From Cupriavidus taiwanensis LMG 19424 (lineage in GTDB: Bacteria > Pseudomonadota > Gammaproteobacteria > Burkholderiales > Burkholderiaceae), in the NCBI RefSeq assembly GCF_000069785.1, contig NC_010530.1, positions 2,102,001 to 2,166,000 of the forward strand: a DNA stretch of 64,000 nucleotides, written 5' to 3'. Positions within the stretch are counted from its first letter, which is position 1. The number at the start of each line of letters is the position of its first letter. The position numbers and the translations under genes were made by a program. The notes under the pieces are model-generated. The model searched no databases, was not told the origin of the DNA, and saw nothing but the letters and a program-made list of their open reading frames with translations. This document shows, piece by piece, positions 1 through 8,023 of the stretch.

Positions 1-76
1 CGGAGTGCGCCGCTGCGCTCGCGCGCGCTATCGCGGGCGAGCCCAAAGGACTTTTCCCTTCCGCGGGTTTTCTCCC

Positions 77-96
77 CTCTCTCGCTTGCGGGAGAG
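77..96. repeat. REP-like hairpin (copy 1)
   Basis: A CTC-rich arm, a very short TT loop and a GCGGGAGAG arm form a hairpin, followed by GGGCGTGAGGGCCGGCG. Related CTCCCGC/GCGGGAG hairpins appear at 19074-19091 and, in weaker form, at 59784-59795. Such dispersed hairpins in gene gaps are common in Burkholderiaceae; that this is one family is my inference from the shared words. No gene is visible in positions 1-148. Confidence 0.5.
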
Positions 97-148
97 AGAC
101 GGGCGTGAGGGCCGGCGCATCCGTGAAGTCATGCGCCCGCCATATTCA

Positions 149-394
149 TCAGTGTGAACTTCGCCTGGTTCGTCGCGTTGGCCTTGGCTTGGCAGCGGGC
201 CCTGTATGTGGATGCCGGCTGACCGGCGCGACTGTGACGTGCTGATTCGGGAAGAGCCGCTCGGCTGCCTCCTTGGCCTGCATGCAGCTCAGATACTCCC
301 CATTGAAGACGACGGCAAACTCTCCGACATGCTGCTCGATCGCCCAACCCGTTTCCGTACGAACTACTATCGTTATTCGTTCAACCACCTTCAT
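149..394 (-). CDS. small hypothetical protein, 81 aa
   Basis: Not recognised. The start at 394 gives a protein beginning MKVVERITIVV, preceded by a GACGGGGA stretch that could serve as ribosome binding site. An in-frame upstream ATG at 421 would add nine residues. The body reads as a short beta-rich domain (VVRTETGW, EFAVVFNG) followed by a helix (AKEAAERLFP) and a basic, arginine-rich tail. The layout resembles the 79-residue protein at 4811-5050: a hydrophobic strand, then GW, then a strand, then an AA..FP helix. It stands alone on the minus strand. Third-position G/C bias is weaker than in the neighbours, so it could be spurious. Confidence 0.4.
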   Translation of the reverse strand: MKVVERITIVVRTETGWAIEQHVGEFAVVFNGEYLSCMQAKEAAERLFPNQHVTVAPVSRHPHTGPAAKPRPTRRTRRSSH

Positions 395-830
395 TCCCCG
401 TCGAGCCGTGCTTTGCATCACGGTCTTTTTTGTTGGTAAAGCAGAGACTTCAATACACAGGCCAAGGCAATATTGCTATCGATGCGTCCATTGCGGCGTG
501 CGCATCATCCAGACATTGCTCGCACATATGGTGCCCGCAATCCCGGCCTCGCTCATCACCCAAACATGGGTGAACCGTGCGTCACCGAAATACGGTTCGA
601 CATGGCATGTTCGCCATAACCAATAAATTTGCAACGAATCTCAGGCGAATTATTAAAGTCATTTCGTCAGAAAAGCAAGACAGCTCGCGGCGAGTTCGAT
701 GGCCACCCCACCAAAGGGGATTGCGGCAGCAATGCTGTGACACCTGTCACATCCCCGTGCGCATGTCATCGGCTAGCCTTGCCTTTCGACAGGCACGCAC
801 CACCCGGTGCGCTTCTCAGGGCAAGGCGAC
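395..830. other. gene-free stretch before the XRE gene
   Basis: No convincing gene. GC content drops around 600-680. A weak sigma70-like pair is visible on the plus strand: TTGCAA at 629-634 and ATTAAA at 652-657, with a 17-base spacer. A clear palindrome lies at 736-751, listed separately. The stretch is most likely the promoter region of the downstream regulator. Confidence 0.4.
736..751. promoter_or_regulatory. palindrome TGTGACA-CC-TGTCACA, candidate operator
   Basis: Two perfect 7-base half sites in inverted orientation are separated by CC, about 80 bases upstream of the XRE gene start. The size and symmetry fit a dimeric HTH repressor. Autoregulation by the adjacent XRE protein is the simplest reading, but TGTGA/TCACA half sites also resemble CRP-family sites. 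Confidence 0.5.
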
Positions 831-1205
831 ATGCAAGACGTGGAGTTCATCGAGCACGAAGGCCGGCGCTTCGTGCTGGTTCCGGAACGGACGTGGAATG
901 ACATCAAGGGCTGCATCCAGCAGCTGCTGGAGGAAGCGGGAATCGATGCCGGTACCGCGACTCCGTTCTCCCCGCCACTACTGGTGCAGGCCGCGATTTC
1001 CGCCGGCAGCTCCGAGCTGCGCGCATGGCGCCGCTTTCGCGGCTTGCCGAGCGATCAACTGGCCAAGCGCGTCGGCGTGACGCGGGCCTATATCTCGATG
1101 ATCGAAACCGGTCGGCGCCGGCCCGCCGCCGACCTGCTGCACCGGCTTGCGCGCGAACTGGAGATTCCGGTCTGCGCGTTGGCAAGGAACCACGGCGCCG
1201 GCTAA
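831..1205 (+). CDS. XRE-family HTH transcriptional regulator, 124 aa
   Basis: The C-terminal half (about residues 60-120) is a Cro/C1-type helix-turn-helix: ELRAWRRFRGLPSDQLAKRV, then a recognition region TRAYISMIETGRRRP and the closing helix ADLLHRLARELEI. The N-terminal half (MQDVEFIEHEGRRFVLVPE) is a small strand-rich segment seen on some antitoxin-like XRE proteins, ending in a helix (WNDIKGCIQQLLEEAG). I chose the ATG at 831, preceded by AAGGCGAC; an ATG at 807 is in frame but has a poorer leader. No toxin-like partner gene lies beside it. The palindrome at 736-751 suggests self-regulation. Targets are unknown; it could also control the RTX-type gene downstream, 290 bases away. Confidence 0.8.
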   Translation: MQDVEFIEHEGRRFVLVPERTWNDIKGCIQQLLEEAGIDAGTATPFSPPLLVQAAISAGSSELRAWRRFRGLPSDQLAKRVGVTRAYISMIETGRRRPAADLLHRLARELEIPVCALARNHGAG

Positions 1206-1492
1206 CGCGTTCACGCTATCGGCGCGTTGTTGTCGTTCTCTGCCGCAAGCGTTTCGGCGCACCGTTGCACGGCCTCTGTCTTTGCGCGTTTTTGTGGCCC
1301 CAGTCACTGATTCGGTGTGCGCATTTCCGGATACTGCCCCCGACGCGTTTTGCAGCGTGTCGCAGCCGGCGCCTCCAATGTCATTGACCATGCAGGCTGC
1401 AACGGAAGCGAGATCCGGATTTCGTACTGGCCCGCGCCGCGGATTGGCAGGCCGAAGTCCAGATCGCTTGTTTTTATTCCCAGGAGAACACT

Positions 1493-4400
1493 ATGGCAGC
1501 ATCTGCCTACTACGATCAGGTACAGAAGGTCTATATCGCCTACTACGGCCGCCCGGCCGACCCCACTGGCCTGGAATTCTGGGCCACCAAGCTCGACGGT
1601 GTCGGTGGCAATCTGAACGCGATCATCGATGCCTTCGGCAACTCGGCCGAGTCGACCGCCCTTTATGGCGGCCAGACCCACGGCGAGAAGATCAACGCGA
1701 TCTACCAGCAGATGTTCGGCCGTGACGCCGAACCGGCTGGCCTCGCCTTCTATACCGGCCTGCTCGCAGCGACCCCGCCCAAGGCCACGCTGGCCAGCAT
1801 CGCGCTGGACATCGTCAACGGCGCGCAGGGCAGCGACAAGGTCGCCGTCGACGCCAAGCTGGCAGCCGCCGAAGGCTTTACCGCCGCGCTGAACACGACC
1901 CCTGAAATCCTGAAGTACAGCGGCGACTGGGCCGCCCAGCAGGCGCGCGACTGGCTCAAGCCGGTCGACCAGCCTGGCGAAGGCTCCAACCCGCAGGCCG
2001 TGATCGACAAGATCGTCGCCGGTCCGGCACCGCAGCCGGGCAGCAAGGTGCTGACCACCGCCATCGACACCATCACGCTCGGCGCGGCCGACACCGTGAC
2101 CGGCGGCACCGAGACCCTGACCCAGGGCGACTCGATCACCGGCCCGGGCAAGGTCGTGCTGAGCCTGGCTGCCAAGCAGGATCTGTACTCCGGCACCACC
2201 ATCGCCGGTGCCAGCAAGGTGACCATCCAGCCGACCGGCGACGTGGCCGTCACCACCAAGAACTGGACCGACATCCAGCAAGTCGTGGTCGAGAAGGTCA
2301 AGGGTGACGTGAGCCTGGAAGACCTGCAAGGCGCCGCCACGCAGTATGACCTCGTCGACGCGATCCAGGCCGAAGACAAGATCACGCTGAACTTCGACGG
2401 CCAGCAGATCCAGGGCAAGGAAGCCAACGTCTCGGTCAAGGAAGTCAACGCGACGGTGGAGATCAACACCGATGCCGGCTTCGACGTCGAGACCATCAAC
2501 CTGACCATCAACGATGACAAGGCTGGCTTCGAGTCGAACCTGACCGACCTGATCGGCGACGGCACCAAGACGCTGAACATCAAGGGCGGCCAGGCCGGCC
2601 TGAACTTCGGCATCAAGGGCGCGCTGGACTCGTCCCTGACCACCATCGACGCCTCGGGCGCGCTGGCCAACCTGAACCTGAACATCTCGGAATCAGACCA
2701 GCAGGTGAACGTCAAGCTGGGCTCGGGCAACGACGTGCTGAACGTCGGCGACTCGCTGCGCACGGGTGACGTGATCGACGGCGGCGCCGGTGCCGACAAG
2801 GTCGTCGCCGTGTTCGACGCCAACGCCACGGTGGCCGAAGCCAACCGCGCGCCGACCATGAGCCGCGTCGAGACGCTGGATGCCACGTTCCTGAACGCGG
2901 TCCACCTGGACGGCACCAACATCAACGACCTGGCCACCATCAACCTGAAGGCCTCGACGGGCCGTGCCGACTTCAACAACTTCGACAGCACGCTGAAGAC
3001 CCTGAACATCCAGGGCAACCTGGCGCAGGGCGTCGAAGTGGACTACGACGGCCAGGCGCTGACCACGCTCGATATCAACATCGAAGGCACCACCAGCGTG
3101 ATCGGCAACGCCGGCAATCCGTCGGGCATCCGCGTCATCAACGCCGACAAGGTGGCGCTGAGCCACAACGGCAGCGAGAGCGTGGTGATTTCGCGCGGCC
3201 TGCAGGTGGACGACTCGTTCTCGGGCCGCTACACCACCGACCTGTCGATCACCAACAACTCCGCCGGTAACCTGACCATCGATGGCAACAACTACACGGA
3301 CAGCGTCATCCTCGACGGCAACACCGTGCAGCGCCTGAACATCAAGTCGACCGGCCTGGGCGACCTGTCGCTGGGCAACCAGTTCGAAAGCCTGATGGAT
3401 GAAGCGACCAACCTGCAGCACCTGGTCGTGGAAGGCGCCACCGACAGCGACATCGAGATCGGCCGCGTGGGCGATTCCCGTGCCGCCGGCGACCTCGAAA
3501 CCGTGAAGCTCAGCACCGGCATCAGCACCGAGTTCACCTCGTGGGGCATCGATGCCGCCGACGCCGACAAGCGCGCCACCATCACCAGCATCGACGTTGC
3601 TGCCGCGGCTTCGGGCCACATGCACCTGCTCGGCGGCTTCGAAGGCGGCGACTGGCTGCAGGCTGCCTCCGTCAACCTGATGAAGGTCGACGTGGCCGCC
3701 GGCGCATCGGTGGACGGCGACGCCAGCGGTACGGTATGGGCGAATGACCAGGGTCTTGGCGGCCTCGACATCCCGGTCGGTTACTCCAGCCTGGTGCGCC
3801 TGGACCTGGACGAGCAGGCCGGCGCGGACAGCAAGCTGATCCTGTCGGGTTCCGGCAAGGTCACCGGCTTCGCGTTCGAGGACAACAACTTCGCCACCAT
3901 CGACGCATCGGCCCTGAAGGGCAGCGGCGTGACGATCGTGATGGAAGATCCGTCCGACGCGGCAGCGTTCACGTTCATCGGGTCTGGCAATGATGATCTT
4001 GTCTACGCCTCGAACAGCGCCGATACGCTCAACGGCGGCGCCGGCGATGACACGCTGTTCGGTAACGGCGGTGCCGACGTGATCAACGGCGGAGCCGGCA
4101 ACGACGAGCTGTTCGGCGGCGAAGGCAACGACAAGATCGACGGCGGCGCAGGCGATGACTTCATCGCCGGCGGGCTGCACTCAGACGTGCTGACCGGCGG
4201 CGCGGGCGCGGACTCGTTCTACTTCAACTTCGACCAGAACCACCTGGCCGAGGCAGGCAAGTCGACCAACCCGGGCGCTGCCGCCAAGCAGGACGTCATC
4301 ACCGACTTCAAGGTTGCCGAGGACACCATCCTGGTCGACGTGACGAATCCGCTGAGCGCAGGGGACTATGCCTTCTACGTGACCAACGCGCCCGGCGCCA

Positions 4401-4681
4401 ACGGCTTCCCGGCATTCGCTTACTACATCGGCGACGGCCTGGATCCGGTCAACGTGGTGATCCGCGTGGGCACGTACAACGAAGACGGCTCGTTCAACTA
4501 CAACGCCAACGGCACCGACCTGCAACTGCTGTTCAACACCGAAGGCGAAGCGTTCAACCCGCTCGACTTCACGCTGAACAACGGCGCGCAGGCCTTCGTT
4601 CAGGCCGAGCACGAAGTCGCGCTGCTGGGCGCGGCGAACCAGCTGGGCAGCCTGTCGACCTCGGACCTGGTCTGGGTCTGA
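1493..4681 (+). CDS. large secreted DUF4214 / RTX-repeat protein, 1062 aa
   Basis: Probably an S-layer-like or adhesin-like surface protein exported by a type I system. There is no Sec signal peptide. Residues 1 to about 130 contain DUF4214-type repeats (YIAYYGRPADPTGLEFW, then IYQQMFGRDAEPAGLAFY). A long beta-rich, Asp/Asn/Gly-rich, low-Cys middle follows, including one isolated GSGNDVLNVGD repeat near residue 410. Residues about 830-915 hold consecutive RTX calcium-binding nonapeptides (NGGAGDDTLFGNGG, GGAGNDELFGGEGND, GGAGDDFIAGG). About 145 residues follow, where type I secretion signals normally sit. AGGAGA six bases before ATG is a good ribosome binding site, and a strong terminator follows. 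No type I transporter genes (ABC, HlyD, TolC) are in the window. The exact function is not shown by sequence. Confidence 0.85.
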   Translation: MAASAYYDQVQKVYIAYYGRPADPTGLEFWATKLDGVGGNLNAIIDAFGNSAESTALYGGQTHGEKINAIYQQMFGRDAEPAGLAFYTGLLAATPPKATLASIALDIVNGAQGSDKVAVDAKLAAAEGFTAALNTTPEILKYSGDWAAQQARDWLKPVDQPGEGSNPQAVIDKIVAGPAPQPGSKVLTTAIDTITLGAADTVTGGTETLTQGDSITGPGKVVLSLAAKQDLYSGTTIAGASKVTIQPTGDVAVTTKNWTDIQQVVVEKVKGDVSLEDLQGAATQYDLVDAIQAEDKITLNFDGQQIQGKEANVSVKEVNATVEINTDAGFDVETINLTINDDKAGFESNLTDLIGDGTKTLNIKGGQAGLNFGIKGALDSSLTTIDASGALANLNLNISESDQQVNVKLGSGNDVLNVGDSLRTGDVIDGGAGADKVVAVFDANATVAEANRAPTMSRVETLDATFLNAVHLDGTNINDLATINLKASTGRADFNNFDSTLKTLNIQGNLAQGVEVDYDGQALTTLDINIEGTTSVIGNAGNPSGIRVINADKVALSHNGSESVVISRGLQVDDSFSGRYTTDLSITNNSAGNLTIDGNNYTDSVILDGNTVQRLNIKSTGLGDLSLGNQFESLMDEATNLQHLVVEGATDSDIEIGRVGDSRAAGDLETVKLSTGISTEFTSWGIDAADADKRATITSIDVAAAASGHMHLLGGFEGGDWLQAASVNLMKVDVAAGASVDGDASGTVWANDQGLGGLDIPVGYSSLVRLDLDEQAGADSKLILSGSGKVTGFAFEDNNFATIDASALKGSGVTIVMEDPSDAAAFTFIGSGNDDLVYASNSADTLNGGAGDDTLFGNGGADVINGGAGNDELFGGEGNDKIDGGAGDDFIAGGLHSDVLTGGAGADSFYFNFDQNHLAEAGKSTNPGAAAKQDVITDFKVAEDTILVDVTNPLSAGDYAFYVTNAPGANGFPAFAYYIGDGLDPVNVVIRVGTYNEDGSFNYNANGTDLQLLFNTEGEAFNPLDFTLNNGAQAFVQAEHEVALLGAANQLGSLSTSDLVWV

Positions 4682-4712
4682 TCGTTACCCGGTAGTTGCA
4701 GCTTGCAGTGGG

Positions 4713-4743
4713 AAAGGGCTGGCCGCGGGCCAGCCCTTTTTTT
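4713..4743 (+). terminator. rho-independent terminator of the RTX gene
   Basis: Stem GGGCTGGCC / GGCCAGCCC with a GCG loop, flanked by AAA and followed by a run of seven T. It lies 32 bases after the stop codon. This is the cleanest intrinsic terminator in the window and suggests high expression of the upstream gene. Confidence 0.93.
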
Positions 4744-4810
4744 CCAGGCGGATTGCCGCGCACTGGTCCCCATGCGTCCCGCGACCGTATGCGCCCGCTC
4801 GCCTTATCGT

Positions 4811-5050
4811 ATGAATGTCCGCTTCATCATGCCCGATGCCGCTCCCGTGCAGCCCCCTTTCGTTCTGGTCATGCGCGAAGAGGACGGCGGATGGCACGTC
4901 AGGATGCTGACCGAAGGCTTCGTCGTCTCGCTGACCGAGACCTTCTCCACCAGGCAGGAAGCAGTCGCCGCGGCGGCCGAGGCCTTCCCCAGCCTGCAAA
5001 TCGACATCGGTGTTCCGCCGCCCAAGGCACACGGTCAAACGGACGCCTGA
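4811..5050 (+). CDS. small hypothetical protein, 79 aa
   Basis: Not recognised. It starts MNVRFIMPDAAPVQ and then has a strand (FVLVMREEDGGWHVRML), a second strand (FVVSLTETF) and a helix (TRQEAVAAAAEAFPSLQ), ending in a charged tail. The fold pattern (short sheet plus one helix, with GW) resembles small DUF2188-like domains, but I cannot assign it. It resembles the protein at 149-394 in order of elements. An in-frame upstream ATG at 4703 overlaps the terminator region and is unlikely. The gene stands alone between the terminator and a convergent operon. Confidence 0.6.
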   Translation: MNVRFIMPDAAPVQPPFVLVMREEDGGWHVRMLTEGFVVSLTETFSTRQEAVAAAAEAFPSLQIDIGVPPPKAHGQTDA

Positions 5051-5091
5051 GGCGCCCGCTTCCCCGTTGCGCCCGGCACCCGTGGCAACCC

Positions 5092-6015
5092 TCAGGCCGC
5101 GACCCCGCCATGCACGGGCGCGCCGCCTTCGGGCACCTCGGCACTCAAGATCGATCCCGTGGTGGATTCCGTCATCAGCAGCGTGGTGCCGTCAGCGCCC
5201 CCGAAGCAGAGGTTGGTCAACGACGCGCCAACCGGCGTGCGGATGACTTCGACCGGCTCGGCGCGATGATTCAGCACCCAGACATAGCCAAGTCCCGGAT
5301 TGGCCACCAGCAGGAAGCCGTCCGCGCGCATGGCGAGCCCGTCAGGACCGCTCGGTCCGTATGACGTGAAGAACTGGCCCACCTTGCTGACGGAGCCGTC
5401 GGCCTGCAACGGCAATCGCCACACGCAATTGCCACGCGTCATGGCGACATACAGCACCTTCTCGTCGGGCGACAGCACCAGGCCATTCGGGCTCGGCGCA
5501 TTGTTCAGCAGCACGTCGAGCTTGCCCGCGGGCGAAAGCCGGTAGACGCGCCCGGTGGGGTCGTGCATGCCGGTCTGGCCCTGGTCCGTGAAGTACAGGT
5601 TGCCCGCCGAATCGAAGGTCAAGTCGTTGACACCGCGGAAGCGCTCCGAATTCCTGCGCTCAAGGAACGGCGTCACGGCGCCTGTCTGCGGGTCCAGCCG
5701 CATCAGCCCGTTGCGGTAGTCGGTGATCAGGAAGTCCCCGCCGGCCAGGCGCTTCATGCCGTTCGGCTCGCCGTCGTATTCGGCCACCAGTTCCCAGCTG
5801 CCCTGCAGCGATATGCGGAACACGCGGCCATAGGGAATGTCGGTGACCCACAGGTGGCCGTCCGACCAGACCGGGCCTTCCAGGAACGACTCGGTGAGCG
5901 TGCCGCCGCGATTGGCCTGTGACCAGGCGTTGTCGGGATCCTGCCGACGGAACGATTGCGGCAGGCGCGTCAGCACGCTGGCGTCCCGGACCCTGGGTTG
6001 CGCAAGCAACATCAT
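5092..6015 (-). CDS. SMP-30/gluconolactonase family protein, 307 aa
   Basis: A six-bladed beta-propeller of the SMP-30/gluconolactonase/LRE family, which hydrolyses sugar or related lactones using a bound divalent metal. Visible landmarks are EGPVWSDGHLWVTDI (the first metal-ligand Glu), NGMKRL, GVNDLTFDSAGNLYFTD (the Asn/Asp ligands), SPNGLVLSPDEKVLYV and GPDGLAMRADGFLLVAN. No signal peptide, so cytoplasmic. Two adjacent ATG codons occur at 6015 and 6012; I took the first. It is the last gene of a five-gene minus-strand operon, 14 bases after a Bug receptor gene. In that setting a lactone intermediate of the imported acid is a likely substrate (inference). Confidence 0.85.
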   Translation of the reverse strand: MMLLAQPRVRDASVLTRLPQSFRRQDPDNAWSQANRGGTLTESFLEGPVWSDGHLWVTDIPYGRVFRISLQGSWELVAEYDGEPNGMKRLAGGDFLITDYRNGLMRLDPQTGAVTPFLERRNSERFRGVNDLTFDSAGNLYFTDQGQTGMHDPTGRVYRLSPAGKLDVLLNNAPSPNGLVLSPDEKVLYVAMTRGNCVWRLPLQADGSVSKVGQFFTSYGPSGPDGLAMRADGFLLVANPGLGYVWVLNHRAEPVEVIRTPVGASLTNLCFGGADGTTLLMTESTTGSILSAEVPEGGAPVHGGVAA

Positions 6016-6029
6016 GGTGGTCCCCGCTG

Positions 6030-7004
6030 CTACTGCTTTTCGATATTGGCCTTCTGGGCAACGGCCGCCCATTGCGCCGTTTCCCGCTGGATCAGCTGTG
6101 CGAACGCGCTGCTGTCCAGGCTGCCCGGTTGCGAACCCATTTGCGCCAGGAACTGCTTCATGTCAGGCGACTGCAGAGCCTTCTGCACCTCGGCCTGCAG
6201 CCGGGCGATCACTTCCGCGGGCGTTCCCTTCGGCGCCGCCAGGCCCGACCAGTTGAACAGGTTGAATGCCGGCAGCCCGGCTTCCGCGAAGGTCGGCACC
6301 TCGGGGAACACATCGAGCCGGCGCTTGCCGCTGATGCCAAGCAGGCGCATCTGGTTGCCCCTGACCGGCGCCAGCGCGGTCGGCGTGGACACCACCAGCA
6401 AGTCGACGCTGCCACCCAGCAGGCCGACCATGGCTTCGCCGGCACCCTTGTACGGAACATGCATCAGCTTGATCCCGGCGGCCTGCTGAAAGGCCTCGGC
6501 GGAGAAGTGCGGCGAGCTGCCCGGGCCGCCGGTACCAAATGTCACTTCACCCGGATGCGCCTTGGCGTATTGGATCAGCGAGGCCAGGTCCTTGAAGCGA
6601 GAGTCGGCCTTGACCCCGACCACGACCGGCGAGAACGCGAACGGGGCGATCGGCACCAGCGCGGTCTGGTGGTCCCAGCCCAGTTTCTTGAAGACGTAGG
6701 GCAGCGTGGTGTAGGAGTTGTCATTGGCCAGCAGCGTATAGCCGTCGGCCGGCGCCTTGACCACCTGCGTGGTGCCGATGGTGCCGGAAGCACCCGGCTT
6801 GTTCTCGACCACGAAGCTCTGGCCGGTCTGCTCGGTGAGCTTCTGCGCCACCTTGCGAGTCACCACGTCGACGGCGCCGCCCGGGGGATTCGGCACGACA
6901 ATGCGCACGGGCTTGTCCGGGTATGCTGCCCATGCCGGCGCCACGCTGGCAGCTGCCATCGCCGCGACCACGGCAAACAGACCAAATTTGCGATGAACCA
7001 TCAT
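6030..7004 (-). CDS. Bug (TctC-family) periplasmic substrate-binding protein, 324 aa
   Basis: Extracytoplasmic receptor of the Bordetella uptake gene family, which binds carboxylates in the periplasm. The N-terminus is a signal peptide ending AWA before AYPDKPVRIVVPNPPGG, the family's typical mature start. Further hallmarks are GASGTIGTTQVVKAPADGYT, FGTGGPGSSPHFSAEAF and HVPYKGAGEAM. Length is normal. Two ATG codons in tandem follow GGAGACA, a good ribosome binding site. It lies between the dehydrogenase gene (83-base gap) and the lactonase gene. No TctAB membrane partners are present, as is usual for orphan Bug proteins. The ligand cannot be read from sequence. Confidence 0.92.
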   Translation of the reverse strand: MMVHRKFGLFAVVAAMAAASVAPAWAAYPDKPVRIVVPNPPGGAVDVVTRKVAQKLTEQTGQSFVVENKPGASGTIGTTQVVKAPADGYTLLANDNSYTTLPYVFKKLGWDHQTALVPIAPFAFSPVVVGVKADSRFKDLASLIQYAKAHPGEVTFGTGGPGSSPHFSAEAFQQAAGIKLMHVPYKGAGEAMVGLLGGSVDLLVVSTPTALAPVRGNQMRLLGISGKRRLDVFPEVPTFAEAGLPAFNLFNWSGLAAPKGTPAEVIARLQAEVQKALQSPDMKQFLAQMGSQPGSLDSSAFAQLIQRETAQWAAVAQKANIEKQ

Positions 7005-7087
7005 TGTCTCCTGGCAGCGGCCGGCGCGACTGTCAGCCGGCCGCGATGCCTGTATTGTTGTTGACCGACGAAGCGTGGAAGCCTCGC

Positions 7088-8023
7088 TCAGACCGCCGCG
7101 GCTGAGCCTTGCAGCACGGCAAGCACATTGTTTGCGGCACCCACCCCCATGTTCACGTACGCCGCATCGCTGACGCCGCCGATATGCGGCGACAGGATGA
7201 CGTTGGGAAGCTGCTGGAACGGGTGCGGCACTACCATCGGCTCGATGGCGAAGCTGTCCAGGCCGGCCGCGTAGAGCTTGCCGTCGAGCGCCTCGGCCAG
7301 CGCGGGCTCGTCGATCAGGCCACCGCGTGCGGTGTTGACCAGGATGGCACCGTCCTTGAACCAGGACAGCGTCTCGCGGTTCAGCATGCCGCGGTTTTCC
7401 TCGGTCAGCGGGCAGTGCAGCGACACCACGTCCGCTGCCTGGTAGAGCTGCTTCAGTTCGCTGACCAGCGTGACGCCGGCGGGCACTGTCTTCGCGTACG
7501 GATCGAAGGCGATCACGCGCATGCCCATGGCCACGCCGGTCACCGCAACGCGGCGGCCGATCTCGCCGAGGCCGACGATGCCCAGGGTGCGGCCATTGAG
7601 CTCGATGGTCTTGTGGACCGACTTGTCCCAATGGCCCGCGCGCATGCGCGCGTTCAGTTGCGGCACCGACTTGGCACAGGCGAGGATCAGCGCCCACGCG
7701 TGTTCGGCAACCGCGGCGGCATTTGCGCCCACCGCGGCCCTTACCGCGATGCCGCGTTCGGCAGCGGCCTTCTGGTCGATCACGTCGATGCCGCTGCCGT
7801 GCTTCGAGATCACCTTCAGGGCCGGTGCCGCATCCATGACCTCGGCCGTCACGCTGCCATAACGCACGATGATGCCGACTGGGTTGTGCTGCCGCGCCAG
7901 CGCGGCCAGCTCGGCGGCCTGGGGTTTCTTGCCGGCGAAGACGAGTTCATAGTCCCCAAGCAGCGCGACCGCTTCCGGCGCCAGGTCGGCACCCGTGACG
8001 ATAATGACGTCCTTGCCGTTCAC
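7088..8023 (-). CDS. D-2-hydroxyacid dehydrogenase family protein, 311 aa
   Basis: NAD(P)-dependent oxidoreductase of the D-isomer-specific 2-hydroxyacid dehydrogenase family, related to phosphoglycerate and glyoxylate/hydroxypyruvate reductases. The Rossmann motif GIVGLGEIGRRVA sits mid-protein, and the catalytic triad residues are in place: Arg233 (NTARGG), Glu261 (FAIEP) and His280 (SPHIGG). The substrate-binding loop KHGSGIDVID is also seen. It starts with GTG, whose last bases overlap the stop codon of the RraA-like gene (GTGA), so the two are translationally coupled. Likely role: interconversion of a 2-oxoacid and 2-hydroxyacid produced or consumed by the neighbouring aldolase-like protein. 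Confidence 0.9.
   Translation of the reverse strand: MNGKDVIIVTGADLAPEAVALLGDYELVFAGKKPQAAELAALARQHNPVGIIVRYGSVTAEVMDAAPALKVISKHGSGIDVIDQKAAAERGIAVRAAVGANAAAVAEHAWALILACAKSVPQLNARMRAGHWDKSVHKTIELNGRTLGIVGLGEIGRRVAVTGVAMGMRVIAFDPYAKTVPAGVTLVSELKQLYQAADVVSLHCPLTEENRGMLNRETLSWFKDGAILVNTARGGLIDEPALAEALDGKLYAAGLDSFAIEPMVVPHPFQQLPNVILSPHIGGVSDAAYVNMGVGAANNVLAVLQGSAAAV

Noticed and set aside
422..830. Search for a toxin gene beside the XRE regulator
   Set aside because: Open frames here are short, Arg/Cys-rich and lack start signals or any toxin motif.
1304..4180. Long minus-strand open frames across the RTX-type gene
   Set aside because: They are antisense to a gene with clear DUF4214 and RTX motifs. 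Long spurious frames are expected opposite GC-rich genes, and their composition (Val/Gly/Arg/His-rich) is typical of such shadows.
4000..4210. Tandem repeats in the RTX gene as a repeat locus
   Set aside because: They are the protein's calcium-binding nonapeptides, in frame and diverged at third positions.
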